This document shows positions 7,926-14,844 of a stretch of 17,358 nucleotides of DNA, piece by piece (the first letter of the stretch is position 1; each line of letters opens with the position of its first letter). The notes below the pieces were generated by a model, which was not told the origin of the DNA, did no database searches, and saw only the letters and a list, made by a program, of their open reading frames with translations. Source of the stretch: an uncultured Oscillibacter sp. Its GTDB lineage: Bacteria; Bacillota; Clostridia; Oscillospirales; Oscillospiraceae. The DNA lies in contig CAJUQQ010000041.1 of NCBI GenBank assembly GCA_910588175.1, positions 1 through 17,358 on the forward strand, given 5' to 3'. The translations under genes and the position numbers were made by a program.

Positions 7926-8105
7926 TCACTGAAATTTTTCTGATGTCCGGGGCTCCTCGTCTGGCTTTTCCAGGACGGCGTACGCGTAAAAGCGGCTGGT
8001 GGTGGCGTCGTTTACCGTTTTCAGCAGCTTTACGGTCCAGCCGCTTTCCAGATACCCGTTCGCTTCGCTGAGGCCGCTGCCCCTGATCAGAATCATTTTT
8101 TCCAT
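7926..8105 (-). CDS. Small conserved-looking protein of 59 residues
   Basis: The frame starts MEKMILIRGSGLSEANGYLE and ends in TSEKFQ. Its plan is a short beta strand (MILIRG), a helix (LSEANGYLESG), a second strand (WTVKLLKTV) and a final strand (SRFYAYAVLEKP). This resembles tiny single-domain proteins common in Firmicutes, though no named family can be given. ATG at 8103-8105 follows GGGAGG with 8 nt spacing, and a plausible promoter lies just upstream. It precedes rpsO on the same strand, but rpsO has its own promoter. The overlapping longer frame beginning at 8121 has basic, low-complexity content and is rejected. Function unknown. Confidence 0.7.
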   Translation of the reverse strand: MEKMILIRGSGLSEANGYLESGWTVKLLKTVNDATTSRFYAYAVLEKPDEEPRTSEKFQ

Positions 8106-8138
8106 GCTCCATGCCTCCCATTCCTCAAAGATACGACT

Positions 8139-8167
8139 ACTCTACCACGTCCGGGACTTTTTTACAA
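8139..8167 (-). promoter_or_regulatory. Promoter of the 59-residue gene
   Basis: The minus strand has TTGTAA (8162-8167), a 17-nt spacer and TAGAGT (8139-8144) with an upstream TGG. Each hexamer matches four of six positions, helped by the extended -10. Confidence 0.5.
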
Positions 8168-8226
8168 GGGGATGCCGGATTCGGGGAGTGCCCATTCACG
8201 CATTTTATAACAGGACCATGATGTAG

Positions 8227-8248
8227 GGGCCGCCGCCCTTGGCGGCCC
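8227..8248. repeat. GC-rich inverted repeat
   Basis: GGGCCGCC (8227-8234) and GGCGGCCC (8241-8248) form a perfect 8-bp stem around a 6-nt loop, preceded by TGTAG. Similar TGTAGGGGC hairpins recur between genes of gut Clostridia, as far as I recall. No T run follows on either strand. Confidence 0.5.
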
Positions 8249-8254
8249 GCAGAG

Positions 8255-8410
8255 TGTCGAAAAACGGTAAAAACTCCATCAACGGGAAGGAAGAGAGTTA
8301 CGAGAGGAACCCAGGAAGGGTTCCTTTCGTTTTCAATCGGAAGTTTTCAGAACTTTTTTAAAGGTCTGAAAACTTGCTCAGGCTGGCGAAAACACGTTTT
8401 CGACAGCCTG
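8255..8410. repeat. Cluster of three strong hairpins in a non-coding spacer
   Basis: Stem 1 pairs 8300-8312 with 8318-8330 (13 bp, one G-U) and is followed by TTTTC on the plus strand. Stem 2 pairs 8341-8351 with 8365-8375 (11 bp, perfect). Stem 3 pairs 8379-8393 with 8396-8410 (14 of 15). The element is also bracketed by TGTCGAAAA (8255-8263) and TTTTCGACA (8397-8405). I see no open reading frame in 8171-8500. It could be a dispersed structured repeat or a small RNA; stem 1 could end a plus-strand transcript. Confidence 0.55.
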
Positions 8411-8501
8411 GGCTCACTCGGATTCGGAAATTTTATTTTGAGCGCCCCCGCCCCGCGTCCCGCCTGTCAAGCGCGCCGGCCCTCTTTTTTACAAACGCCC
8501 C

Positions 8502-8530
8502 TTGACAAAGCCGAAATACTGTGTTACTTT
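8502..8530 (+). promoter_or_regulatory. Promoter of the gntR-ABC operon
   Basis: A perfect -35 TTGACA (8502-8507) is followed after 17 nt by a weak -10 TACTTT (8525-8530) preceded by TGT. The -10 lies inside the repeated TAATACAGT operator described next. Confidence 0.6.
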
Positions 8531-8551
8531 TCTTAATACAGTTAATACAGT
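8518..8551. promoter_or_regulatory. Operator with three half-sites, probable GntR autorepression site
   Basis: ACTGTGTTA (8518-8526) is the inverted form, 8 of 9, of TAATACAGT (8534-8542), giving a 25-bp palindrome. A second identical TAATACAGT (8543-8551) follows directly as a tandem copy. The block covers the -10 and start site of the operon whose first gene is a GntR repressor. This is where YtrA-type regulators act. Confidence 0.65.
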
Positions 8552-8600
8552 CTACCAACACACAGCGGCGGCGCTTCCGCCGCGGAAGGGAAGGTGCGCG

Positions 8601-8999
8601 GTGATCAGCCTCAATTACCGGGACTCCCGCCCCATCTACGAGCAGATCAAGGACGGGCTCCGAAAGCTGATCGTCACCGGGGCCATCGGGACCGACGAAA
8701 AACTCCCCTCGGTCCGGGCCCTGGCGACACAGCTGTCCATCAACCCCAACACCATCCAGCGGGCTTACAACGATCTGGAGGGAGAGGGGTACATCTACTC
8801 CGTCCCCGGCAAGGGCAGCTTTGCCACCGGGGACCCGGACGCCGACACGTCCCGCCGGAAGGAGCTCTGGGAGAAAACCCGGGAGCTGGTGGCGGAGCTT
8901 CGCTATCTCGGCGTCAGTCAAGAGGAGCTGATGGCTCTTCTTGAGGAAGAGCCATCCGGCGGGGCCCCCGCCGGGGGGAGCAAGGAGGGTACACAATGA
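8601..8999 (+). CDS. GntR-family transcriptional regulator, YtrA subfamily
   Basis: Short 132-residue repressor. An N-terminal winged helix-turn-helix (about 10-75) contains PIYEQIKDGLRKLIVTGAIG, LPSVRALATQLSINPNTIQR and GYIYSVPGKGSF, typical GntR DNA-binding motifs. The C-terminal tail is only about 55 residues, with a helical LVAELRYLGVSQEELMALLE dimerisation segment, as in YtrA. The GTG start at 8601 is chosen because a GGAAGGGAAGG site lies just before it. A longer frame from 8502 begins inside the -35 box, so it cannot be right. The stop overlaps the ATPase start (ATGA), so the genes are translationally coupled. In B. subtilis the related YtrA controls a cell-envelope-responsive ABC operon. 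Confidence 0.9.
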   Translation: MISLNYRDSRPIYEQIKDGLRKLIVTGAIGTDEKLPSVRALATQLSINPNTIQRAYNDLEGEGYIYSVPGKGSFATGDPDADTSRRKELWEKTRELVAELRYLGVSQEELMALLEEEPSGGAPAGGSKEGTQ

Positions 9000-9889
9000 T
9001 TCAAGTGACAAACGCCGTCAAGCGCTTCGACGGCTTCGCCGCCCTGGACGGGGTGACGCTGTCCGTCCCCGCGGGGAGCGTGTACGGCCTGGTGGGCCCC
9101 AACGGCGCGGGGAAATCCACCCTGATCCGCTGTCTCACCGGCGTCTACCGCCAGGACGAGGGAGAGCTGGCCGTCGACGGCCAGGGGGTCTGGGAAAACG
9201 CGGCCCTGAAGGCCCGGATGGCCGCCATCGCCGACGACTGGTATTACTTCCCCCAGGCCACCATCCGGGACATGGGCCGTTTCTACCGGGGCTTCTATCC
9301 CGGCTTTTCCACGGAGCGGTACGAGAAATTAAAGGAGGTCTTCCAGATCGACGAGAGGCGGCCCCTCCGCCGCCTCAGCAAGGGGATGCAGAAGCAGGCC
9401 GCCTTCTGGCTGGCCCTCAGCGCCATGCCGGACTACCTGATTCTCGACGAGCCGGTGGACGGCCTGGACCCCGTCATGCGGCGGCAGGTCTGGTCCCTGG
9501 TGCTGGGGGATGTCAGCCAGCGGGGAACCACAGTGCTGGTCTCCTCCCACAACCTCCGGGAGCTGGAGGACGTGTGCGACCACGTGGGCATCCTGGACCA
9601 TGGGAAGGTGCTGCTGGAGCGGTCCCTGGCCCAATTGCAGGACAACATGGTGAAGCTCCAGGTGGTCTTTCAGGACGGCGGCGGCGTGCCGGAGGACCTG
9701 GAGGTTCTCCACGCTTCCCATGTGGGCCGCATCCACACCCTCATCATGCGGATGAGCGCCGGGGAGGCCAAGAACCGCCTGGCGGTTTACGAGCCCATGC
9801 TGGTGGACGCCGTGCCGCTGACCCTGGAGGAAATTTTCATCTACGAGTTAGGAGGCGCCGACTATGCGGTCAAAGACATCGTACTTTAA
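8996..9889 (+). CDS. ABC transporter ATP-binding protein
   Basis: Cytoplasmic ATPase of 297 residues that powers the adjacent permease. Walker A is GPNGAGKS (34-41), the Q-loop Gln is at about 87 (YYFPQATIRD), the signature reads LSKGMQKQ (127-134), Walker B is YLILDEP (147-153), the D-loop GLDP (156-159) and the switch His is in SSHN (183-186). The signature LSKGM departs from LSGGQ but is common in the YtrB/CcmA-like exporter group. A C-terminal region of about 80 residues is unassigned. ATG at 8996 follows AAGGAGGG. The gene overlaps the regulator by 4 nt and the permease by 26 nt, a tight operon. The substrate is unknown. Confidence 0.93.
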   Translation: MIQVTNAVKRFDGFAALDGVTLSVPAGSVYGLVGPNGAGKSTLIRCLTGVYRQDEGELAVDGQGVWENAALKARMAAIADDWYYFPQATIRDMGRFYRGFYPGFSTERYEKLKEVFQIDERRPLRRLSKGMQKQAAFWLALSAMPDYLILDEPVDGLDPVMRRQVWSLVLGDVSQRGTTVLVSSHNLRELEDVCDHVGILDHGKVLLERSLAQLQDNMVKLQVVFQDGGGVPEDLEVLHASHVGRIHTLIMRMSAGEAKNRLAVYEPMLVDAVPLTLEEIFIYELGGADYAVKDIVL

Positions 9890-11915
9890 TCCCGCGCTGT
9901 TTCGAAAGAACCTGGCCAGGTTCTGGCCCATGTGGGGCGGCGCGTCCCTCGTGGGGGCCCTGTTCCCCCTGGCCTTCCTCACCATCCTGATCCAGAATCA
10001 CGCCCTCTTCGGGGAGCTCATGAGCGACCCCCTGAGCATCACCGCGGGCTATTACCAGATCGTGGCCTGGATCATTCCCACCCTCTCCCTGCTGTACGCG
10101 GCGCTGTGCGCCCTGGCGGCCTGGGGCTGGCTGTACAATCCCAGGAGCGTGGGGCTCTACCACTCCCTGCCCGTCACCCGGAAGGGGCTCTTCGTCACGG
10201 ACTTCCTCTCCGGCATGTCCATGATGCTGATTCCCTACGCCGTCACCGGGGGCCTGGCCATCCTGGTCTCCGCGACAGTGGGCGGCGTGGAGCCCGTGGG
10301 CCTGGGCGTGACCATCCTCAGCGTGCTGGGAATGAGCTTTTTCTTCTTCGCCTCCGCCATGGCGGTGGTGTTCGTCACCGGCAACCCCTTCGCCTTCGCC
10401 GCCTTTTATTTCATCTTCCACTTCATCGCCGCCGGGCTGGAGTGGCTGGTGACCATGCTCATGACCATCTTCTACTTCGGCGTGGAGCGGTCCTATCAGG
10501 GCGTGGTGGAGTTTTTGAGCCCCGTCATGTACCTGACCCGAAGCCTGAACGTGGACACGGAGTACGCGCAGATCACCAATGCCGGGGGCTGGGGCGAATC
10601 CGTCCTGACCTCCGTCACCCTGGTCAACGGCTGGATGATCGCCGTCTACGCCCTGGCGGGCGTGGCCCTGCTGGCTTTCGCCTGGGCCCTGTACCGCCGG
10701 AGGAGGAGCGAGAGCGCCGCGGACGTGGTGGCCGTGGGCTGGATGAAGCCCGTGTTCCGCTACGGCGTGGCCCTCTGCGCCGCCCTGGCCGGAGGCATGG
10801 CCCTCTACGGCCTGTTCTTCGACATCTCCCGCGCCAACCCGGTCCCCATGGCCGTGTGCATGGCCCTCGCCGGGCTCGTGGGCTACTACATCGCCTCCAT
10901 GCTCCTGGCGAAATCCCTCCGGGTCTTCCGGGGCACCTGGAAGGGGGCTCTGGCTACATTGCTGGCGGCTGTGGCCCTGTGCCTCGCCGTGGCGGCGGAC
11001 CCCCTGGGCATGGAGACCTGGACGCCGGAGCCGGAGCAGGCCCAGCAGGTCCGCTTCTGGATGCGCGGGTGGAACGGCCACGGCGTCAACGTCATTCTGA
11101 ACGACCCCGCCGCCATTCAGGAGGTGCTGGAGGTCCACCGGGCCATCGTGGCGGAGCGGGAGACCCTGGACCGGGACCGGGACCGCTTCGAGGGAGAAAC
11201 CTACTACGCTTATTTCGACCTGGATTACTATGACGACCCGGAAGACTACGACGGGCGGGTCAACCGCAATTACGACCTTCCCTGCAATCAGGCTCTGCTG
11301 GAGCAGTCGGAGGCCCTGCGGAAGCTGGCGGCCCTGGCCTCGGACCCCCTCATCCAGGAGGCCAACGTCTTCGGCGACATCTACGGGGAGGACAGGGACG
11401 CCCGCCTCACCGGCGGCTATCTCACCGGGCTCTACAACACCGAGACGAAGGACGTGGAACAGACGGAGCTGACGGCGGAGCAGGCCAAGGTCCTGGAGGC
11501 CGCCGTCCGGCGGGACATCCAGGCGGGACACTTGGGGCGGACGCTGTTCATGGTGGACGAGGAGGACGGCTATGAGAAGGCCGCCTACAGCGCGGACCTG
11601 AACCTCGACTACTCCGTCACCTACCTGGACGGCCGCCAGAGACCCCTCCGCACCCAGACCCTCTTCCTGAACCCCTCCGTCTACTGCACGGAGACGCTGA
11701 AGGCCCTGGAGGATCTGGGCATCGTGAACGAGAACCGGAGGCTGCTGACCTACGCCCAGCGCATCGCCCTGGACAATCTGGAAAAGGGTACGCCCACCTA
11801 CTACGACGACCCCTACAGCGGCGTCTATTACAAAGACAGCTTTGGCACGGTCTATCCCGAGGAGGCCTATGTCCCCACCCAGGACGCCTACGTCCCCTTT
11901 GACGAGGCGTATTGA
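9864..11915 (+). CDS. ABC transporter permease with large C-terminal domain
   Basis: Membrane partner of the preceding ATPase, 683 residues. By eye about nine hydrophobic segments lie in residues 22-382, for example GALFPLAFLTILI, QIVAWIIPTLSLLYAALCAL, SVLGMSFFFFASAMAVVFV and AFAAFYFIFHFIAAGLEWLV. Residues about 383-683 are a hydrophilic, acidic, tyrosine-rich domain ending in repeated AYVP units (EEAYVPTQDAYVPFDEAY). Its side of the membrane depends on the exact helix count, but export is likely. This architecture is seen in Clostridia permeases next to YtrA-type regulators. ATG at 9864 follows AGGAGG with 9 nt spacing, inside the end of the ATPase gene. No clear terminator follows. Confidence 0.88.
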   Translation: MRSKTSYFNPALFRKNLARFWPMWGGASLVGALFPLAFLTILIQNHALFGELMSDPLSITAGYYQIVAWIIPTLSLLYAALCALAAWGWLYNPRSVGLYHSLPVTRKGLFVTDFLSGMSMMLIPYAVTGGLAILVSATVGGVEPVGLGVTILSVLGMSFFFFASAMAVVFVTGNPFAFAAFYFIFHFIAAGLEWLVTMLMTIFYFGVERSYQGVVEFLSPVMYLTRSLNVDTEYAQITNAGGWGESVLTSVTLVNGWMIAVYALAGVALLAFAWALYRRRRSESAADVVAVGWMKPVFRYGVALCAALAGGMALYGLFFDISRANPVPMAVCMALAGLVGYYIASMLLAKSLRVFRGTWKGALATLLAAVALCLAVAADPLGMETWTPEPEQAQQVRFWMRGWNGHGVNVILNDPAAIQEVLEVHRAIVAERETLDRDRDRFEGETYYAYFDLDYYDDPEDYDGRVNRNYDLPCNQALLEQSEALRKLAALASDPLIQEANVFGDIYGEDRDARLTGGYLTGLYNTETKDVEQTELTAEQAKVLEAAVRRDIQAGHLGRTLFMVDEEDGYEKAAYSADLNLDYSVTYLDGRQRPLRTQTLFLNPSVYCTETLKALEDLGIVNENRRLLTYAQRIALDNLEKGTPTYYDDPYSGVYYKDSFGTVYPEEAYVPTQDAYVPFDEAY

Positions 11916-12051
11916 CCCTTGTTCCGGGAGGGGCGCGATTGGGGGGCGGAAAAATTTTTCAAAAAAATTTTGGAAATGGTGAAACAAAACCGCCCTCTAA
12001 ATCGTCTTATTTAATAGACAACAAGTGCCAACGAGAAAGGAGCCTCCCCCT

Positions 12052-12222
12052 ATGGAGCAAACCAACACTGTAGAAACCCTGTGGCGCGTCTGGGTCGACA
12101 CCCGCCGCCGGATCGTGTCCTTCCACGAGGAGGAGGACAGCAAGCTGCTGGAATTCCGAAATCGGGAGCTGTTTTTCAGCTGTATCGAGCAATACACCGG
12201 CAAGCAGTACCGCTATCAATAA
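12052..12222 (+). CDS. Small protein of 56 residues, unknown function
   Basis: The product runs MEQTNTVETLWRVWVDTRRR and ends IEQYTGKQYRYQ. It is a compact alpha/beta protein rich in Arg, Glu and aromatics, with no signal peptide or membrane segment. The ATG at 12052 is chosen because AAAGGAG lies 9 nt before it; an in-frame ATG at 12025 lacks a ribosome site. The gene lies 136 nt after the permease in the same direction and ends in a very strong terminator 2 nt past its stop. It could be the last gene of the operon or separately transcribed. I do not recognise the family. The ribosome site, terminator and protein-like composition argue that it is real. Confidence 0.72.
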   Translation: MEQTNTVETLWRVWVDTRRRIVSFHEEEDSKLLEFRNRELFFSCIEQYTGKQYRYQ

Positions 12223-12252
12223 AAAAGAGGAGGCGAAAGCCTCCCCTTTTTT
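12221..12252 (+). terminator. Terminator of the 56-residue gene, possibly bidirectional
   Basis: GGAGGC (12229-12234), a GAAA tetraloop and GCCTCC (12239-12244) form the core stem. It is flanked by AAAAAA on the left and six T residues (12247-12252) on the right, so it can work on the plus strand and perhaps for minus-strand transcripts from fabG. Confidence 0.9.
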
Positions 12253-12306
12253 CGTCCCCCCGTCCTCCGTCTTTCGTCTCCCGTCCCCCGCAGGGGTGGG
12301 GGATGC

Positions 12307-12383
12307 TCAAGGGGGAGCCCGCTCCCCCTTGAAGGAAGCGGGAAGGAATGGAGCGGGCGGAGTCCACGCCGCCAAAGGCGGCG
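12307..12383. repeat. Two perfect inverted repeats after fabG
   Basis: TCAAGGGGGAGC (12307-12318) and GCTCCCCCTTGA (12321-12332) are perfect 12-nt arms around 2 nt. CGCCGCC (12367-12373) and GGCGGCG (12377-12383) form a second 7-bp stem around AAA. Neither has a T tract. The spacer 12253-12407 holds no gene that I can support. It looks like a dispersed intergenic repeat or a mRNA 3'-end stabiliser for fabG. Confidence 0.5.
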
Positions 12384-12407
12384 GGGACGCAGCGGAGCGG
12401 AATTTCT

Positions 12408-13142
12408 TCACGCGATAAAGCCGCCGTCGGCGGTTAGCACCTGGCCGGTGATAAAGGCCGCCTTTTCCGAGGCCAGGAAGGCCACCGCCTCCGCGATCTC
12501 CTCCGGCCTTCCCAGGCGGCCCAGGGGGGTCTCCTCCGCCAGCATGCGGCGGGTGTCCTCCCCCAGCGCCCGGACCATGTCCGTCTCCACGCACCCCGGG
12601 GCCACGCAGTTCACCCGGATGCCGGAGGGAGCCAGCTCCAGGGCCAGGGAGCGGGTGAGGCCGATCAGGCCCGCCTTGGTTACGGCGTAGGCCGTCTCAC
12701 AGCTGCCGCCCCGAAGCCCCCAGATGGAGGAGATGTTGACAACGCATCCCCGCTTCTCGCTGAGCATGTGGGGCAGGACCGCCTGAACGGCGTTTCGGGG
12801 CCCGGTGAGATTCACCGCCAGAAGGCGGTCCCAGGTTTCGCCGTCCAAGTCCTGAAAGAGACCCTGATGGGAAATGCCGGCGTTGTTCACCAGCAGCTCC
12901 ACGGGGCCCAGCTCCGCCGCCGCGGCCCGGACCATGGCGTCCACCGCCTTCCGGTCCGCCACGTCGGCCTGGAAGGCCATGGCGGCCAGACCCCGGGCCC
13001 GAAGGTCCCGGACCAGCTCTCCGGCGGCGTCCCGGCTCTCCAGGTAGTTGACGCAGACGGACCAGCCCTCCCGGGCCAGGGCGGCGGCAATGGCCCTCCC
13101 AATGCCTCGGGAGGCCCCGGTTACTAAGGCGGATCTTCTCAC
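12408..13142 (-). CDS. fabG: SDR-family 3-oxoacyl-ACP reductase-like protein
   Basis: NAD(P)H-dependent short-chain reductase of 244 residues, most like FabG, which reduces 3-oxoacyl-ACP in fatty acid elongation. The Rossmann motif TGASRGIG is at 8-15, NNAG at 86-89, the active-site Asn in NLTG near 111, Ser in NISS (136-139) and the catalytic YAVTK (152-156). A C-terminal TGQVLTADGG is typical of the family. The start is the GTG at 13140-13142 behind GAGGAG; an upstream ATG would add a nonsense leader that overlaps the promoter. No other fatty-acid gene is nearby, so another SDR substrate is possible. It stands alone and divergent from the tRNA. Confidence 0.85.
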   Translation of the reverse strand: MRRSALVTGASRGIGRAIAAALAREGWSVCVNYLESRDAAGELVRDLRARGLAAMAFQADVADRKAVDAMVRAAAAELGPVELLVNNAGISHQGLFQDLDGETWDRLLAVNLTGPRNAVQAVLPHMLSEKRGCVVNISSIWGLRGGSCETAYAVTKAGLIGLTRSLALELAPSGIRVNCVAPGCVETDMVRALGEDTRRMLAEETPLGRLGRPEEIAEAVAFLASEKAAFITGQVLTADGGFIA

Positions 13143-13173
13143 GCGGCTCGCTCCTCTCCTGGTTGCTGGAGGC

Positions 13174-13202
13174 AGTATAGCAGAAAAAAAAGAAAAGTGC
13201 AA
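13174..13202 (-). promoter_or_regulatory. fabG promoter
   Basis: Minus strand TTGCAC (13197-13202), a 17-nt T-rich spacer and TATACT (13174-13179) with TGC before it. Its -35 lies 8 nt from the -35 of the divergent tRNA promoter. Confidence 0.8.
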
Positions 13203-13210
13203 GAAAGGGC

Positions 13211-13239
13211 TTGACAAATCCCGGCAGTTCGTGTATCTT
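13211..13239 (+). promoter_or_regulatory. tRNA-Val promoter
   Basis: A perfect TTGACA (13211-13216), a 17-nt spacer and TATCTT (13234-13239) lie 15 nt before the mature tRNA 5' end. Confidence 0.75.
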
Positions 13240-13254
13240 GTACATGTTCGCTTC

Positions 13255-13331
13255 GGACGATTAGCTCAGCTGGCTAGAGCACCTGCTTGACGTGCAGGGG
13301 GTCACAGGTTCGAGTCCTGTATCGTCCACCA
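13255..13331 (+). tRNA. tRNA-Val (anticodon GAC)
   Basis: The 77-nt cloverleaf is complete. The acceptor stem GGACGAT pairs with ATCGTCC, the D arm is GCTC/GAGC, the anticodon stem CCTGC/GCAGG holds loop TTGACGT (anticodon GAC, codons GUC and GUU), the T arm is ACAGG/CCTGT with TTCGAGT, and CCA (13329-13331) is encoded. A strong terminator follows 2 nt later. Accessory DNA begins right after it, as expected when a tRNA serves as an integration target. Confidence 0.96.
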
Positions 13332-13333
13332 CG

Positions 13334-13368
13334 AAAACCGCCGTTTCTGTGATGAAACGGCGGTTTTT
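13334..13368 (+). terminator. Terminator of tRNA-Val
   Basis: A perfect 14-bp stem (13334-13347 with 13354-13367) with a 6-nt loop ends in five T residues. It lies between the tRNA and the island, so the tRNA is transcribed alone. Confidence 0.92.
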
Positions 13369-13552
13369 CTTAACTTTTTGGTCGATTTTGCGTTGGAGTT
13401 TATCGGCCTGTGTTCGCCTTGACCACAGTTCCAGCCACAGACAGAGAAAAAACTGCTCTCCGGGAAGCCTTGTCCCAGAGGACAGTAGTCTGTGCTTGAT
13501 TTTGCCGCTGTTCTGGTATGCGGATCAGTCATTCCCTCAAAGAATCAAGAGG

Positions 13553-13714
13553 TCACCAGCCTTCCTCTTCACGACGTCGTTCCAGTCTCTCTTCTTCACG
13601 TCGGAATTCGCTGTCATCCCAAAGGTTGACATATTCACCCCGCGTGTAACAGAAACCGTCTCTGTCAATATCCTCGTATTCACCGGATTCGTAGTTGAAA
13701 CACCATTTTGACAT
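13553..13714 (-). CDS. Small 53-residue protein coupled to the RNase III-like gene
   Basis: The frame starts MSKWCFNYESGEYEDIDRDG and ends in a charged helix of alternating Arg and Glu, RREEERLERRREEEGW. The ATG (13712-13714) lies 2 nt after the stop codon of the upstream RNase III-like gene. Its GAGGAGGCG ribosome site lies in the last codons of that gene, so the two are very likely co-transcribed and translationally coupled. The N-terminal half is rich in aromatics and acids with Cys5 and Cys22. There is no signal peptide or membrane segment. I do not recognise it. A partner or regulator of the nuclease is possible from context only. Between its stop and the tRNA terminator (13369-13552) I see nothing coding. 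Confidence 0.65.
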   Translation of the reverse strand: MSKWCFNYESGEYEDIDRDGFCYTRGEYVNLWDDSEFRREEERLERRREEEGW

Positions 13715-13716
13715 GA

Positions 13717-14844
13717 TTACGCCTCCTCCAGTACATATTTTAGCATCTCAAAAGCTGCAGACTTTTTTGCGTCTTTTTTAGAGGATGACTTTGCCTTGAA
13801 GTCCTTTGGTTCCTCCGCAATATGACATGCACACCTCCAGATTGGGTTCCCGTTTTCATCATGGTTCAGTTCAAAATCGTAGATGGGGAGCGAAAAATAA
13901 CCGCGCCGTGCAAGGATCTCCAGTTGGCTGATCGCATCGGCCTTGTTGGGATTTTCGATTTCGTCCCGGATGGAGAACAGCTGACCGTTTCTGCTAAGAT
14001 AGTCATGGGCAACCTTACAAACCGCCATCCTCGCTTCCGCTTTTGAACGGCCAAAGCCTCTGAAAATCGGTAAATCATTGTTGATCTTTAATAGGCAGTG
14101 ATACTGCATTGTGTATGCTTTCCGGCTTTCATCGAGATTGAACTTTTGGGATATTCCTTTAAACGGAAAGTACCATGAAGATTCATAACTGGCCTTTTCA
14201 AAGTGATAAAGCGGTATTTTGCCATTCTTCCGCAGCGTCCATTCCTGAATTAACTCAACATAGTTCTCACTTTCATCGTCTGTTAAATACTGTTCTGGCG
14301 CAAGCATGATTTCTACGGTTTCAAAGATCTCCTGCATATCCCAGGCACAATCAAGTGCAACCGCACCCAAAATCGCTTCAAACAGATCTTCCTTGACAGA
14401 ATCTTCCTGGGCAATGCCCGCCTGCGTATCACCTTTCCCCATAATGAGAAAATCGTCCAAGCCTAAATCGTCAATTCTGCAGGCAAGGGTTTTCCTGCTT
14501 ACAAGTTTTTGCTTTAGCTCAGATAGTGTCCCTTCGTTATGATCACAAATAAATTCATTAGGAGAAAGGCTATCCTGTTCTTTGGGGTTTAGATCAATAA
14601 AATGTACAGAAAGCTTTGGCGGATCAACAGGATCGCCATTTACCATATGCCCATATTTTCTAGCAAGTAGTCTGACAACCGCAAAGTCCAGCGCCTTGTC
14701 GCCGATAAACTCCAGCACTTCATTATTTTCGCCGCCGTTTTCCTGCGAATAGGAACGCCTTACAAATGCCTGACGCAACAGATTTCTGTTTTTGAACTTG
14801 TGTCCAATTTGATCCTCGATAAACGTGAAGATTTTTTCTTCCAT
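13717..14844 (-). CDS. RNase III-family ribonuclease with two dsRNA-binding domains
   Basis: A 375-residue protein with the plan of an endonuclease that cuts double-stranded RNA. The RNase III domain (about 1-185) holds NEVLEFIGD (41-49) and DLFEAILGA (153-161). They place acidic residues E42, E45, D49, D153 and E156 at the positions of E. coli E38, E41, D45, D114 and E117, so it should be active. An insert of roughly 35 residues (near 66-104) separates these motifs. Residues about 195-285 form a first dsRBD with an inserted loop and GFGRSKAEARMAVCKVA. Residues about 303-373 form a second, ending SSSKKDAKKSAAFEMLKYVL. Housekeeping RNase III is about 230 residues with one dsRBD, so this is an accessory paralogue. 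ATG at 14842-14844 follows GAGAGGAGC. GC is clearly lower than in the left half. Confidence 0.85.
   Translation of the reverse strand: MEEKIFTFIEDQIGHKFKNRNLLRQAFVRRSYSQENGGENNEVLEFIGDKALDFAVVRLLARKYGHMVNGDPVDPPKLSVHFIDLNPKEQDSLSPNEFICDHNEGTLSELKQKLVSRKTLACRIDDLGLDDFLIMGKGDTQAGIAQEDSVKEDLFEAILGAVALDCAWDMQEIFETVEIMLAPEQYLTDDESENYVELIQEWTLRKNGKIPLYHFEKASYESSWYFPFKGISQKFNLDESRKAYTMQYHCLLKINNDLPIFRGFGRSKAEARMAVCKVAHDYLSRNGQLFSIRDEIENPNKADAISQLEILARRGYFSLPIYDFELNHDENGNPIWRCACHIAEEPKDFKAKSSSKKDAKKSAAFEMLKYVLEEA

Noticed and set aside
8433..9011. 192-codon minus-strand frame opposite the GntR gene
   Set aside because: The plus-strand frame has a full GntR DNA-binding domain, promoter and operator; the opposite frame has no recognisable domain.
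9870..11987. 705-codon minus-strand frame opposite the permease
   Set aside because: Antisense shadow of the permease with His/Gly/Val-rich composition; the plus-strand frame has membrane segments, a ribosome site and operon overlap.
13143..13217. Upstream in-frame extension of the fabG frame to an ATG at 13217
   Set aside because: It covers the fabG promoter, and the added residues match nothing in SDR proteins; the GTG at 13142 has a good ribosome site.
13302..13532. 76-codon minus-strand frame reading through the tRNA end
   Set aside because: Its N-terminal part has no ribosome site and its C-terminal codons are antisense to the tRNA and terminator, a common false call.
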